NCBI GenBank assembly: GCA_947492385.1
Contig: CANLMX010000003.1
Coordinates: forward strand, 1 to 64,000
Source of the DNA: Planctomycetaceae bacterium
GTDB taxonomy: Bacteria; Planctomycetota; Phycisphaerae; Phycisphaerales; SM1A02
Direction: 5' to 3'
Length of the DNA stretch: 64,000 nt
Part shown: piece after piece, positions 1 to 8,885 of the stretch
Layout: every line of letters begins with the position of its first letter
Numbering within the stretch: position 1 is the first letter of the stretch
Translations under genes and position numbers: made by a program
The notes under the pieces: generated by a model
Seen by the model: the letters and a program-made list of their open reading frames with translations, nothing else
What the model was told of the DNA's origin: nothing
Databases searched by the model: none

Positions 1-37
1 CGCGCGCCGCCGTCAGGCGCCGCGCGTTCGAGCATCA

Positions 38-111
38 AGGCCGCGGTGGGATTTGAACCCACGAATAACGGATTTGCAATCCGTCCCCTTGGGCCACTTG
101 GGTACGCGGCC
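38..111 (-). tRNA. tRNA-Cys (anticodon GCA)
   Basis: On the minus strand a full cloverleaf can be folded. Bases 105-111 pair with 39-45 as a 7-bp acceptor stem. The anticodon stem ACGGA/TCCGT closes a TTGCAAA loop with anticodon GCA (complement at 75-77), and the T arm is GTGGG-TTCAAAT-CCCAC. The discriminator is U (position 38), as expected for tRNA-Cys. CCA is not encoded. An in-frame upward extension of the neighbouring plus-strand gene would run into this tRNA, so that gene must start further in. Confidence 0.95.
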
Positions 112-160
112 GGCCAAGGCCCGTATAGTGGCACGAACGACCCGCGCCGTCAACGCGACG

Positions 161-1150
161 ATGCTCACCCCCACCGCAACCCGCCTCGGATCCGTGCTTA
201 TCGCCCTCGCGGCGAGTTCGATTTCGCTCGGCCAGGCTCCTGCCGCCCGGTCGCGCATGCCGGCGATCCGCGAAGGCGTGTTCCTTTCGAGCGTGCGGGG
301 CTACTTCGCGCCATCGCTCAGCGACCCCGGCCTGCTCGCCTTCCGCCTGGAGGAACGCACCGCGCAGACGGGGCGCCGGGCCCTGCTCGTGCTGCCCTGC
401 GACCCTGCCGAGGACATCAAGGAGCTGCTGCGCCATCCCAGCGAGGACACGCCCGTCCTCTTCGAGCTCACGGGGGAGGTGTTCGACTTCGGCGGACGGG
501 CATTCGTGCTGCCCGTCGCGATCGTGGCGCTTCGGAATCCGCCCGCGCCGCCGATGCTCGCGCGCACGCCCCCGAAGGACTCCGTCCCCACCGACCCGGC
601 CCGGTCCCCCGGCCCCCGCGCGCCCCGGATCGACGCCTACGCCGTCGAGGAGGCGGACACGCTCGGGTCGACGCCGGTGCGCGATGTGCCGCGCGACCGC
701 ATGGCGCACGAGCCCGACCCCACGCTGTTCCCGGGACTCGATGACGGCATGGCCGACGAGATCGAGCGGCAGCTCGACGCCGGCATCGCGCGCGCGGGCG
801 TCGGCACCGCCGTGAAGCGTCCGGTTGCGCAGGCCGGCGGCGAGGCGCGCACGACCACCGCAACGCGCGTCCTCCAGCGCCGGGCGACCGTCCTGCGCGA
901 CCCGCTGACCGGCGCATGGCGCGCACGGTTCGCGACCGGCGTGCCGGGAACCGGCGTCGACGGCTCGACGGAGCTCTCGATGGAGATCCTGCCGAGCGTC
1001 GCGCTCGAGCGGCTTGCGAAAAGCGTGCGCGAACGGCCCGTCGGGACCACATGGCTGGTGAGCGGCGAGGTGGTGACCGCCCGCGGGCGCAACTACCTCG
1101 TGCTTACGCGCGCGACCGAGCCCCCGCGTTCCCGGTTCGAATCGCCCTGA
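161..1150 (+). CDS. exported protein of unknown function
   Basis: The protein has 329 residues and begins with a Sec-type signal peptide (hydrophobic stretch at about residues 8-25, ending near QAPA). I chose ATG 161 because the open frame upstream overlaps the tRNA and this start puts the signal peptide at the N-terminus. There is no clear Shine-Dalgarno sequence. Two segments resemble each other: about residues 90-125 (FELTGEVFDFGGRAFVLPV) and about 300-322 (WLVSGEVVTARGRNYLVLT), separated by a Pro/Arg-rich linker, so it may hold two copies of a small beta module. No catalytic motif was recognised. It is probably periplasmic or surface-exposed. Confidence 0.75.
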   Translation: MLTPTATRLGSVLIALAASSISLGQAPAARSRMPAIREGVFLSSVRGYFAPSLSDPGLLAFRLEERTAQTGRRALLVLPCDPAEDIKELLRHPSEDTPVLFELTGEVFDFGGRAFVLPVAIVALRNPPAPPMLARTPPKDSVPTDPARSPGPRAPRIDAYAVEEADTLGSTPVRDVPRDRMAHEPDPTLFPGLDDGMADEIERQLDAGIARAGVGTAVKRPVAQAGGEARTTTATRVLQRRATVLRDPLTGAWRARFATGVPGTGVDGSTELSMEILPSVALERLAKSVRERPVGTTWLVSGEVVTARGRNYLVLTRATEPPRSRFESP

Positions 1151-1193
1151 TCGCGCGGACCGAAGGTGCCGGGGCGCCCCCGAAGCCTGCGCA

Positions 1194-3059
1194 TCAACCC
1201 CAGTTTGCGAGCAGGATGCCCAGATCCACGCCGTCGGTGGTGCCGTCGCCGTTGAGGTCGCTCGTGCCCCCGCCGGCCCATCCGGAGAGCAACACGCCCA
1301 GGTCGACGCCGTCGACGACCCCATCGCCGTTGAGGTCGGCCGGGTTGCCGGGCGCGCCGGGATCGATCGTCGCGCTCAAGGTCACCGTGACGGACCGCGA
1401 GGCTGCGCCCGGGATGTTCTCGTCGCTGGTCACGATGGTCGCGACCTGCGAATACGTGCCGGCTGCGAGCCCCGAGGGGTCGAAGCGGAACGTGAGCGTC
1501 GCGGGCGTCGCGCCGAGGCCGTTTGCCGCGCCGCTCACGTACGAGAACGGGCCGGATGGCACCTGCACCGAATCGATGTCGAGGGTCGCTTGGTCGGCGG
1601 TGAACGCGAAGTTCGCCACCGTCGCGGTCGCGGTCACGGCCGGTCCCTTGAGCATCGGCGAGAATCCGATGGTCGCACTGTCGACATCGGAGGCCGTCGA
1701 CAGCGACGGGTTCGACGCGCGCAGCACGCGCACCGAGACGTTGAGCGCCGTAGACGGGTTCTGCACGCCCTGGTTGGCGCTCGTGACGGTCGCCGTGCCC
1801 GTGCGGACGCCCACGGTCGCGGTCGAGACGGGGACGTTGACGGTTGCCACCGAAGGCATCAGCGGCGCCGTCCCGTTCGAGGTGCCCGAGAGGACGCCGG
1901 AACCCGCCACCGAATACGCGAGCGCGTCGATGCCCACTGCGAAGTCGCCGGGTGCGTCGTTGCCGACGAGCACGGGCACCACGACGCCGCCCGCGCCCTG
2001 CACCACGCGCACCGGGTAGGTGCCGAGCGACGCCGCGCACCATGCCGGGGCCTTCATCTCCATCAACACGGGAATGTGGTCGGATGCGGCCCACAGGTGG
2101 TCGGCCAACGCATTGCCGCGCGCGAGGTTCGTCGGGTAATACGAGTTGTTCCCGTTGTTGATGTCCTGGTCGAAGTGGTTGCCGTCGTTGCCGAAGGCGC
2201 GCGTCGTGTTCGGGATGATCGCGAACCCGGCGCCGTCGGCCAACGCCACGGTCGGCAGGATGAAGTCGAACCGGTCGTCCATGCCGCCGCCCACCAGCGC
2301 GCCCGACGCCAGCCGCGGGCTCTGCGTGTGCTTGATGGCGTTCGCGGAGCCAGTCCAGTTCGAGGTCCCGAGCGGATCGACCGCCTGTCCGTTCCCTGCC
2401 GCCATGAACGCCTGGTAGCCGGCCTCGGAGTTGGTGTAGAAGTTCATGTCGCCGACGTACAGGGCTTGCACCCCGGCGCCGAACGCATTGGAGTTGTTGC
2501 GGATGGCGATCACGCCCGACTCGCGCTCGGCGGCGTCGGCGCTCGTGTTGCTTGCCTTCAGGTGCGAGCCATACACGTGGAACCGCGAGCCGGCCGAGGT
2601 GTAGTCCTTGAAGTTGAGCGTCCAGCGGTCGGTGTTGCGGCTGCCGCCGGTGGCGATGTTCGCGTGCGTGTTCGGGACCTCGACGAAGAGGTCCGAGCGG
2701 AAGAAGAGCGCCTGCGCGCCCGTCGCGCCGTCCTCGGTGGGCGTGGTCGTGTAGGTCGCGCGCGTGTACGTGACGCCGGCCGGCGCCGAGTTGTTCACGA
2801 GCGTCGTGAGCGAGCCGATATCGGCATTGCGGACTTCCGCGAAGACGAACATCCCGACGGGCACCGCGAATCCAGGCTTGTCGTCCGTGTGCATCGCCGC
2901 GAAGACCGCCTGCAGCGACGCGAGGTTGCCCTCCAGCGCCGAGATGTTGTAGTTCGCCACGCGAACCTGCGCGCTTGCGGGGGCCACCACGCCGGCGGAG
3001 GCCGCCACGGCGCACGCCACGAGTGGCCGCAGTCCGAGAACGTCGATGCGGATCTTCAT
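1194..3059 (-). CDS. secreted endonuclease/exonuclease/phosphatase-fold protein with dockerin-like C-terminus
   Basis: The 621-residue protein begins with a signal peptide (residues 1-31, ending PASAQ). The first half has the signatures of the EEP nuclease/phosphatase fold: a VANYNIS opening strand, a GDMN motif near residue 202 and an SDHIP motif near residue 324, which in this family supply the metal-binding Asp/Asn and the catalytic Asp-His. A beta-rich region of about 200 residues follows. The last ~55 residues are two dockerin type I-like repeats (DLNGDGVVDGVDLGVLL and a second copy ending ANWG). It probably acts outside the cytoplasm on nucleic acid or a phosphodiester. The substrate cannot be told. 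Start ATG 3059 fits the signal peptide. Confidence 0.9.
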   Translation of the reverse strand: MKIRIDVLGLRPLVACAVAASAGVVAPASAQVRVANYNISALEGNLASLQAVFAAMHTDDKPGFAVPVGMFVFAEVRNADIGSLTTLVNNSAPAGVTYTRATYTTTPTEDGATGAQALFFRSDLFVEVPNTHANIATGGSRNTDRWTLNFKDYTSAGSRFHVYGSHLKASNTSADAAERESGVIAIRNNSNAFGAGVQALYVGDMNFYTNSEAGYQAFMAAGNGQAVDPLGTSNWTGSANAIKHTQSPRLASGALVGGGMDDRFDFILPTVALADGAGFAIIPNTTRAFGNDGNHFDQDINNGNNSYYPTNLARGNALADHLWAASDHIPVLMEMKAPAWCAASLGTYPVRVVQGAGGVVVPVLVGNDAPGDFAVGIDALAYSVAGSGVLSGTSNGTAPLMPSVATVNVPVSTATVGVRTGTATVTSANQGVQNPSTALNVSVRVLRASNPSLSTASDVDSATIGFSPMLKGPAVTATATVANFAFTADQATLDIDSVQVPSGPFSYVSGAANGLGATPATLTFRFDPSGLAAGTYSQVATIVTSDENIPGAASRSVTVTLSATIDPGAPGNPADLNGDGVVDGVDLGVLLSGWAGGGTSDLNGDGTTDGVDLGILLANWG

Positions 3060-3194
3060 GGTGTTCAAGGAGGGTATCCCGGGGTTCGGGAGGTTCAAGG
3101 CCAAATGCCCTGACTTCCCCGGAAGTACGCTCCTTCGCCCCCCCGCGTTCGGTCCCGAAACCGTTCGCCTCGCACTTTGCTCGCGGAGAACCCC

Positions 3195-5078
3195 ATGCGA
3201 TTCGCCCCGCTCGCCGTCCTTGCCGCCCTCGCGGCCGCCCCGTTCGCCCTCGCACAGCAGGTCGAGCCCGAGATCCTCAGCCTGCCCAACGGGATGAAGT
3301 TCCTGCTGGTTCCCCGCTACGACCAGCCCAACACCGTGGCGGCCGGCTGGCTCGCCAAGGTCGGCTCGGTGAACGAGCGCCCCGGCATCACGGGCATCAG
3401 CCACTTCTTCGAGCACATGATGTTCAAGGGCACCGACACCATCGGCACCCGGGACTCTGGCCGCGATGCCGAGTACCGCGCCCGGCAGAAGGCCCTGCGC
3501 GACCGCATCAACGAACTCACGTGGACCGTCCAGTACGACCGGTTCAAGAAGGGCGAGATCGCCGATGCTTGGGACCCCAAGTTCGACACGCCCGAGCTGG
3601 CCCGCCTCCGCGCGGACCTGCGCGACCTGATGGACCAGCAGCAGGGCAAGGCCGGCGAGGCCGAGATCAAGAAGCTGGAGGCCGAGCTGGCCAAGTGCGA
3701 CGAGTCGACCCTGGTCGGGAAGCAGCGCGCCGCCGACGTGCGGAAGCAGCTCGACGCGCTGAAGGAACAGCAGAAGGCGCTCGCGACGATCGTGAAGGAC
3801 GAGTTCGACCAGGTCTACACCAAGGCCGGCGGGACGGGCATGAACGCCTTCACCAGCTACGACCTGACCTTCTACTTCATCAACGTTCCCAGCAACAAGT
3901 TCGAGCTCTGGGCGTGGATGGAGAGCGACCGCCTCGACGGCAGCGTGTTCCGCGAGTTCTTCAGCGAGCGCGACGTCGTGCACGAGGAGCGCCGCCTGCG
4001 CACCGAAAGCACGCCGACCGGCGTCTTCCAGGAGCAGTTCGAAAGCATGTTCTGGATGGCCAGCCCGTACTCGTGGCCGGTCATTGGCTGGCCGAGCGAC
4101 CTGAACAGCTACACGATGGACGAGGCGACGAAGTACTGGAACACGTACTACCGCCCGAACAACCTGGTTGGGATCGTGGTCGGCGACTTCGACCCGGCCG
4201 AGGCCAAGCGCACCATCACCAAGTACTTCAGCCGGCTGGAACCGGGCACCTCGGCCCCGCCGCCGGTGGTCACGCTCGAGGTCGAGCAGCGCGCCGAGAT
4301 GCGCATGGACGCCGAGGCCGACGCGCAGCCGCAGGTCGAGGTCCGCTACCACACCGTGCCGTTCCAGCACAAGGACTCGTACGCCCTTGACGTGATGTCC
4401 TCCATCCTGAACGGCCGCACCGGCCGGCTCTACAAGAGCATGGTCGAGGGCAGCAAGGTCGCCAGCTCCGCGCGCGCGGCGCAGGACTCGCGCAAGTACG
4501 CGGGCGCCTTCAGCTTCGACGCCGAGACCAAGGGCGACGCCACCCCGGCGCAGCTCGAGGAGGCGTGGTACGCCGAGCTGAAGAAGCTGCAGACCGAGCC
4601 CGTCGGGGAACAGGAACTGCAGAAGGTGAAGAACCAGGCGATGGCCGACAGCTACCGCCGCCTGCAGAGCAACTTCTTCCTCATGATCCAGCTGGCCATG
4701 GCCGAGTCCATGGGCGACTGGAGCGAGATCAACAAGGAGAGCGCGAAGATCCAGGCCGTGACGGCCGAGGACATCAAGCGCGTTGCCAACACGTACTTCG
4801 CGAAGACCAACCGGTCGGTCGCCACCTACGTCCGCAAGGCCGGCGAGGTCGCGGCGGTCGATCCCGAGCTGGCCGCGCTGCCCGCGCCCGCGCAGGGCAT
4901 GGCGCGCCAGGCCGCGAAGAAGATCTCCGAGGAGACTGACCTCGCGAAGCTGAAGGAGGGCCTGGCGCAGATGGAGGCGCAGGCCGGCCAGGTGCCGCCG
5001 CAGATGGCGCCCGTGATCGACTTCCTCCGCAAGAAGATGACCGACCGAATCGCCGAGCTCGAGAAGGCCGCCAAGTGA
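3195..5078 (+). CDS. M16 family zinc metallopeptidase, catalytic subunit, exported
   Basis: The 627-residue protein has a signal peptide (residues 1-20, ALA-QQ). The inverted zinc motif HxxEH is intact at H70-F-F-E73-H74, and the distal Glu ligand lies in VVHEERR (E264/E265). Between them lies a Lys/Glu/Leu-rich, probably coiled-coil insertion (about residues 85-210) that is much longer than the usual spacing. The C-terminal M16 half follows. GGAGA five bases before ATG 3195 supports this start. The next gene is a second M16 protein lacking the zinc motif, so the two probably form the active/inactive heterodimer typical of bacterial M16 pairs. Likely a periplasmic peptidase. Confidence 0.93.
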   Translation: MRFAPLAVLAALAAAPFALAQQVEPEILSLPNGMKFLLVPRYDQPNTVAAGWLAKVGSVNERPGITGISHFFEHMMFKGTDTIGTRDSGRDAEYRARQKALRDRINELTWTVQYDRFKKGEIADAWDPKFDTPELARLRADLRDLMDQQQGKAGEAEIKKLEAELAKCDESTLVGKQRAADVRKQLDALKEQQKALATIVKDEFDQVYTKAGGTGMNAFTSYDLTFYFINVPSNKFELWAWMESDRLDGSVFREFFSERDVVHEERRLRTESTPTGVFQEQFESMFWMASPYSWPVIGWPSDLNSYTMDEATKYWNTYYRPNNLVGIVVGDFDPAEAKRTITKYFSRLEPGTSAPPPVVTLEVEQRAEMRMDAEADAQPQVEVRYHTVPFQHKDSYALDVMSSILNGRTGRLYKSMVEGSKVASSARAAQDSRKYAGAFSFDAETKGDATPAQLEEAWYAELKKLQTEPVGEQELQKVKNQAMADSYRRLQSNFFLMIQLAMAESMGDWSEINKESAKIQAVTAEDIKRVANTYFAKTNRSVATYVRKAGEVAAVDPELAALPAPAQGMARQAAKKISEETDLAKLKEGLAQMEAQAGQVPPQMAPVIDFLRKKMTDRIAELEKAAK

Positions 5079-5110
5079 GCCCACGCCACGAGAGCAGAAG
5101 GAACGAAGCC

Positions 5111-6787
5111 ATGAAGCACCTCATCCGCACCCTCCCCGCGCTTGCCGCCGCCATCCTCATGGGCTGTGCGACGAAGCAGGCCTCCTCTCCCGCCGCCGCC
5201 GGAGAGCCGGCGGCACGCCCCGCCGTGCAGGCCGCGGCGCCCGCGAAGCCCGCAGCGAAGCCCTCAGCCAAGGACGTCGACGTCCGCTGGACCGCCGACC
5301 GCAGCGCGATGCTGCCGAAGCGGCCCGAGGACCTGGCGTTCAAGCCGCTCGACTTCACGCCGCCCAAGGCGAAGGACTTCCGCCGGACCCTGCCCGACGG
5401 AACGCCCGTCTACATGGCGCCCAGCAAGGAGTTCCCGCTGGTGAACCTCGCGCTGACCTTCAAGGGCGGCGCGTACCTGGACCCCAAGGACATCCCCGGC
5501 CTCACCGGCGTGATGGCGGCGATGACGCGGACCGGAGGCACCTCCACCGTCGCGCCGGCCGACCTCGACGAAAAGTTCGACTTCCTCGCCACGAACGCGG
5601 GCGTCGGCTCGAGCGGCAACACGGTGGTCGCCAGCATGAACACGCTCACGTCCAACCTCGACGCGAGCATGAAGCTCTTCTTCGACATGCTCCGCAACCC
5701 GGGCTACGACCAGGCACGCCTGGACATCATGCGCGGCCAGGCGATCGAGGGCATGAAGCAGCGCAACGACGACGCGGGCTCGATCCTCGGGCGCGAGTGG
5801 CGCTACGTCATGTTCGGTGAGGACAGCTTCGAGAGCCAGCAGGCAACGAAGGACGGCTGGGACGCGATCACCCCCGAGAAGCTTCGCGCCCAGCATGACC
5901 GCATCATCCATCCCGGCAACGTGATCATCTCGGTCACCGGCGACTTCGACCCGGACGACATGCTCAAGCGGCTGGCGGCGGCGATGGACGGCTGGAAGCG
6001 CGGCGACATGGCGCCGAACCCGCCCGCGCCGACCCACACGTTCAAGCCCGGCGTCTACCACGTCGGCAAGGACATCCCGCAGGGCAAGGTTCGCCTCGGG
6101 CGCCGGAGCATGCAGCGCGATGACCCGGACTACTTCGCCGCGGAGGTCATGAACGAGATCCTCGGCGGAGGTGGCTTCACCAGCCGGCTCATGAAGAACA
6201 TCCGCTCGAACGAGGGCCTCGCGTACAGCGTGGGCTCGCAGTTCGGCGCCGGCGTCTACTACCCCGGCCAGTTTGCGGGTGCGTTCGAGTCGAAGAACGG
6301 CACGGTTGCACTGGCCATCAAGCTGATGCGCGACGAGTTCCGCCGCATGCAGGAGGCGCCGGTGACCGCCGAGGAGCTCGACGTGGCGAAGAAGAGCTTC
6401 GTCGAGGCGTTCCCCGGGCAGTTCTCGAGCAAGGATGCCACGCTCGGCCTCTTCGTCTCCGATGAATGGACGGGGCGCGATCCCGAGTACTGGCAGAACT
6501 ACCGCGCGAACATCCAGAAGGTCACCGCCGACGACGTGCAGCGCGTGGCGAAGAAGTACCTCAACTTCGACGACATGGCCGTGATGGTCGTCGGCAAGTG
6601 GGACGAGATCGCGCCGGGCGACGCCACCGGCCGCGCGAGCATGAAGGACTTCTGGAAGGGCGAGCGCACCGAGATCCCGCTGCGCGACCCCCTCACGATG
6701 AAGCCGATGGACGCGCAGGCGCCCGCCGATGCCCCGCGCCCGGCGCCCTCGACGCCCAGCGCGCCGGGCGGCGCGGGCCTCCGCTGA
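5111..6787 (+). CDS. M16 family peptidase-like lipoprotein, non-catalytic partner
   Basis: The 558-residue protein starts with a lipoprotein signal (AAAILMGC) and a Pro/Ala-rich linker. It has both M16 halves, but where HxxEH should stand it reads GLTGVMAAMTRTGG, so zinc cannot be bound. The conserved Arg/Tyr region of the non-catalytic subunit is present (GGGFTSRLMKNIRSNEGLAYSV). AGAAGGAA before ATG 5111 supports the start, which lies 32 bases after the stop of the catalytic M16 gene, so the two are probably cotranscribed. Inferred role: the substrate-holding half of a membrane-anchored M16 peptidase. Confidence 0.92.
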   Translation: MKHLIRTLPALAAAILMGCATKQASSPAAAGEPAARPAVQAAAPAKPAAKPSAKDVDVRWTADRSAMLPKRPEDLAFKPLDFTPPKAKDFRRTLPDGTPVYMAPSKEFPLVNLALTFKGGAYLDPKDIPGLTGVMAAMTRTGGTSTVAPADLDEKFDFLATNAGVGSSGNTVVASMNTLTSNLDASMKLFFDMLRNPGYDQARLDIMRGQAIEGMKQRNDDAGSILGREWRYVMFGEDSFESQQATKDGWDAITPEKLRAQHDRIIHPGNVIISVTGDFDPDDMLKRLAAAMDGWKRGDMAPNPPAPTHTFKPGVYHVGKDIPQGKVRLGRRSMQRDDPDYFAAEVMNEILGGGGFTSRLMKNIRSNEGLAYSVGSQFGAGVYYPGQFAGAFESKNGTVALAIKLMRDEFRRMQEAPVTAEELDVAKKSFVEAFPGQFSSKDATLGLFVSDEWTGRDPEYWQNYRANIQKVTADDVQRVAKKYLNFDDMAVMVVGKWDEIAPGDATGRASMKDFWKGERTEIPLRDPLTMKPMDAQAPADAPRPAPSTPSAPGGAGLR

Positions 6788-6793
6788 GTCACG

Positions 6794-6830
6794 CTGGGCG
6801 CTGCGGCGGGATCACCGCCGCAGCGCCCAG
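6794..6830. terminator. perfect hairpin between convergent genes
   Basis: Bases 6794-6809 and 6815-6830 are perfect inverse complements (16 bp) around a 5-base loop. The structure lies just past the stop of the plus-strand M16 gene (6787) and covers the last codons of murJ, arriving from the other side. No T-tract follows on either strand, so it would be an atypical bidirectional terminator or a 3'-end stabiliser. Confidence 0.55.
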
Positions 6831-8389
6831 CCGAGCTCGGGCATCTTGAGGATCCGGGCGGACGAGACGTAGGCGATGCCGCCCACGCCCACGAGCACGA
6901 GCAGTGCGCCGGCGTCCCACACCCACGTGTCCTCGCCATCGAAGGCGATCGCGGCAAGGCCCGTCACCGCAGCCATCGCCACCGTCGCCAGCACCGTGCG
7001 CCAGAGGGCGCCCGCGGTCTCCCGGTCGACCACGGGCCCGAGGCGCGCCCGGAGGGCGCGCGACATCAATGCCACCTGCACGATCGCACACAGCGCGGTC
7101 GAGAGCGCAAGTCCCCCGACGCGAAGCGGCGTCCAGATCAGCGCGACGTTGAGCAGGAAGTTCGCCAGCACCATCCACAGGCTGATGCGCACGGGCGTGA
7201 CGCTGTCGCCGAGCGCGTAGAACGCGCGCGTCGCCACCTGGTGCAGCGCATAGGCCCACACGGCGGGCGCGTACATCGCCAGCACGAAGCCGACCATCGC
7301 GACGTCGTCCTGCGCGAACCGCCCCCCACGGAAGACCGCGCCCGCAAGCGGCTCGCGCACGATCAGCAGGCCGACGCTTGCGGGGAATCCGATGAAGAAG
7401 CTGAGACGGACGCCACGGCGCAGCGTCTCCATGAACTCGCCCGGCTCGTTCGCCTGCCGCGCAAGCGCCGGGAAGATGGCAGTCGCCGTCGCGACCCCAA
7501 ACACCCCGAGCGGAAACTCGTAGAGCCGCTGTGCGTAGCTGAGGTACGTGAGGCTTCCCTCGGGCAGCGGGTACGGGATGCCCATGATGGTCGGCCCGAC
7601 CATGGTCTGCCAGCTGGCGACCAGGCTGTCGACGAACGTGTTGAGCTGGAACACGCCCAGCCCCAGCAGCATGGGCAGGGTCTTCAGAATCACCTCGCGC
7701 AGGTGCGGCCAGTCGGGGCCCAGACGCAGGTGCACGCGGACGCGATGGACGCGCAACGCCGCCAGGTTCCATGCAAGCTGCAGGACCCCCGCCACCATCA
7801 CGCTCCACGCCACGCGCTCGACGTGCGCGCGGTCGCCCTGCACGGGCCCGAACCCCAGGCGATCCCACCACTCGCTGCCCACGAACGCCGCGCCGACGAT
7901 GCACGCGTTCAGGATGATGGGCGATGCGGCGCTCGGTCCGAACTTGCCGTGCGTCTGCAGCATCGCGCCCACCAGCGCCACCAGGCAGACCAGCGGCATG
8001 TATGGCAGCATGATCATCAGGAGCCGCAACCCGAACGCCGACGGCGGATCGGCCTGCAGCAGCGCGAACAGCCCGAGCTCCCCGACGATCGTGATGCCGC
8101 ACAGCACGATCGCCATGACGGCCAGCATCACGCCCGCGAACCGGCGCGCGACCTCGGGCTCGTCGCGGTCGAGCCGCGCGTAGACGGGCAGGAACGACGC
8201 GGTCAGCGCGCCCTCGCCGAAGAGCCGCCGGAACAGGTTTGGCACCTGGAACGCGAAGTTGAACGCGTCGAGCAGCGGGCCCGCGCCGAATGCGCGTGCG
8301 AGCAGCGCGTCGCGCACGAACCCGGTCACGCGGCTCACGAGCGTGAGCGCGGTGAAGGTGCGGGCGTGACGCTCGAATCCTCGGCCCAT
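6812..8389 (-). CDS. murJ: MurJ/MviN lipid II flippase
   Basis: The 525-residue polytopic membrane protein matches the MurJ (MviN) branch of the MOP exporter superfamily. It has the N-terminal SRVTGFVRDALLARAFG segment typical of MurJ, followed by PNLFRRLFGEGAL and about 14 hydrophobic helices. MurJ moves lipid II across the inner membrane for peptidoglycan synthesis, so its presence is consistent with the peptidoglycan now known in planctomycetes. ATG 8389 places the conserved first helix at the N-terminus. Divergent from the small lipoprotein gene at 8439. Its 3' end lies inside a perfect hairpin. Confidence 0.95.
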   Translation of the reverse strand: MGRGFERHARTFTALTLVSRVTGFVRDALLARAFGAGPLLDAFNFAFQVPNLFRRLFGEGALTASFLPVYARLDRDEPEVARRFAGVMLAVMAIVLCGITIVGELGLFALLQADPPSAFGLRLLMIMLPYMPLVCLVALVGAMLQTHGKFGPSAASPIILNACIVGAAFVGSEWWDRLGFGPVQGDRAHVERVAWSVMVAGVLQLAWNLAALRVHRVRVHLRLGPDWPHLREVILKTLPMLLGLGVFQLNTFVDSLVASWQTMVGPTIMGIPYPLPEGSLTYLSYAQRLYEFPLGVFGVATATAIFPALARQANEPGEFMETLRRGVRLSFFIGFPASVGLLIVREPLAGAVFRGGRFAQDDVAMVGFVLAMYAPAVWAYALHQVATRAFYALGDSVTPVRISLWMVLANFLLNVALIWTPLRVGGLALSTALCAIVQVALMSRALRARLGPVVDRETAGALWRTVLATVAMAAVTGLAAIAFDGEDTWVWDAGALLVLVGVGGIAYVSSARILKMPELGWALRR

Positions 8390-8438
8390 GGCGCGTCCGT
8401 GCGCGGCGGTCCGGCCGCGGTTACCTTGTATCGGACAG

Positions 8439-8885
8439 ATGCGCGCGCTCCCGACAACGATCGCCTGCTTGGCCCTGGCCGCTGCGGCCTCGTGCGCAAG
8501 CGAGCCCGAGACGGTGCTGCAGAGCGACTTGCCGCAGGTGCCCGGCCTGACCCCGCGCGACTCCTCGGGCATCGTCCAGGCCGGAGGACGGATCACCGGG
8601 GGCCAGTTTGCCTATAAGGGGTTCGTTGAGGACCTCCCGCAGAGCGTCACCGCGACGCGCGCGCGCTACGAGGGCGCAGGGTGGCGGCTGTGGTCCGAGA
8701 CCGTGACCGGTGCGACCGCCGTCCTCGAGTTCCGCAAGGATTCGCGCTCGGCACGCGTGGAGATCATCCGCAACCAGGTGCAGCCGCGGATGTCGACCGC
8801 CGTGCTCAAGGTGATCGACCGGGACGCCGCGGCGCCGGCACCCGGCGCTCCGGCCGCGCCCGCGTCGCCCGCCGTCACGCCCTGA
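8439..8885 (+). CDS. small lipoprotein, unknown function
   Basis: The 148-residue protein has a lipoprotein signal (LALAAAASC, Cys at residue 19). The mature part holds a compact domain of about 75 residues (QFAYKGFVEDLP through STAVLKVID) followed by an Ala/Pro-rich tail. No family was recognised. ATG 8439 is chosen because it puts the lipobox at the right distance. It is divergent from murJ, and its last 11 bases overlap the 3' end of the convergent FAD oxidoreductase gene. Confidence 0.75.
   Translation: MRALPTTIACLALAAAASCASEPETVLQSDLPQVPGLTPRDSSGIVQAGGRITGGQFAYKGFVEDLPQSVTATRARYEGAGWRLWSETVTGATAVLEFRKDSRSARVEIIRNQVQPRMSTAVLKVIDRDAAAPAPGAPAAPASPAVTP

Noticed and set aside
53-160. N-terminal extension of the exported protein up to position 53
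   Set aside because: It would overlap the tRNA-Cys gene and push the signal peptide away from the N-terminus.
1200-1345. DNA-level tandem repeats as a mobile or CRISPR-like array
   Set aside because: They encode paired dockerin-like repeats at a protein C-terminus; no spacers or regular unit length are present.
1093-3255. 720-codon frame overlapping the EEP-dockerin gene on the same strand
   Set aside because: The other frame has a signal peptide, EEP motifs and dockerin repeats; this one is Arg-rich noise.
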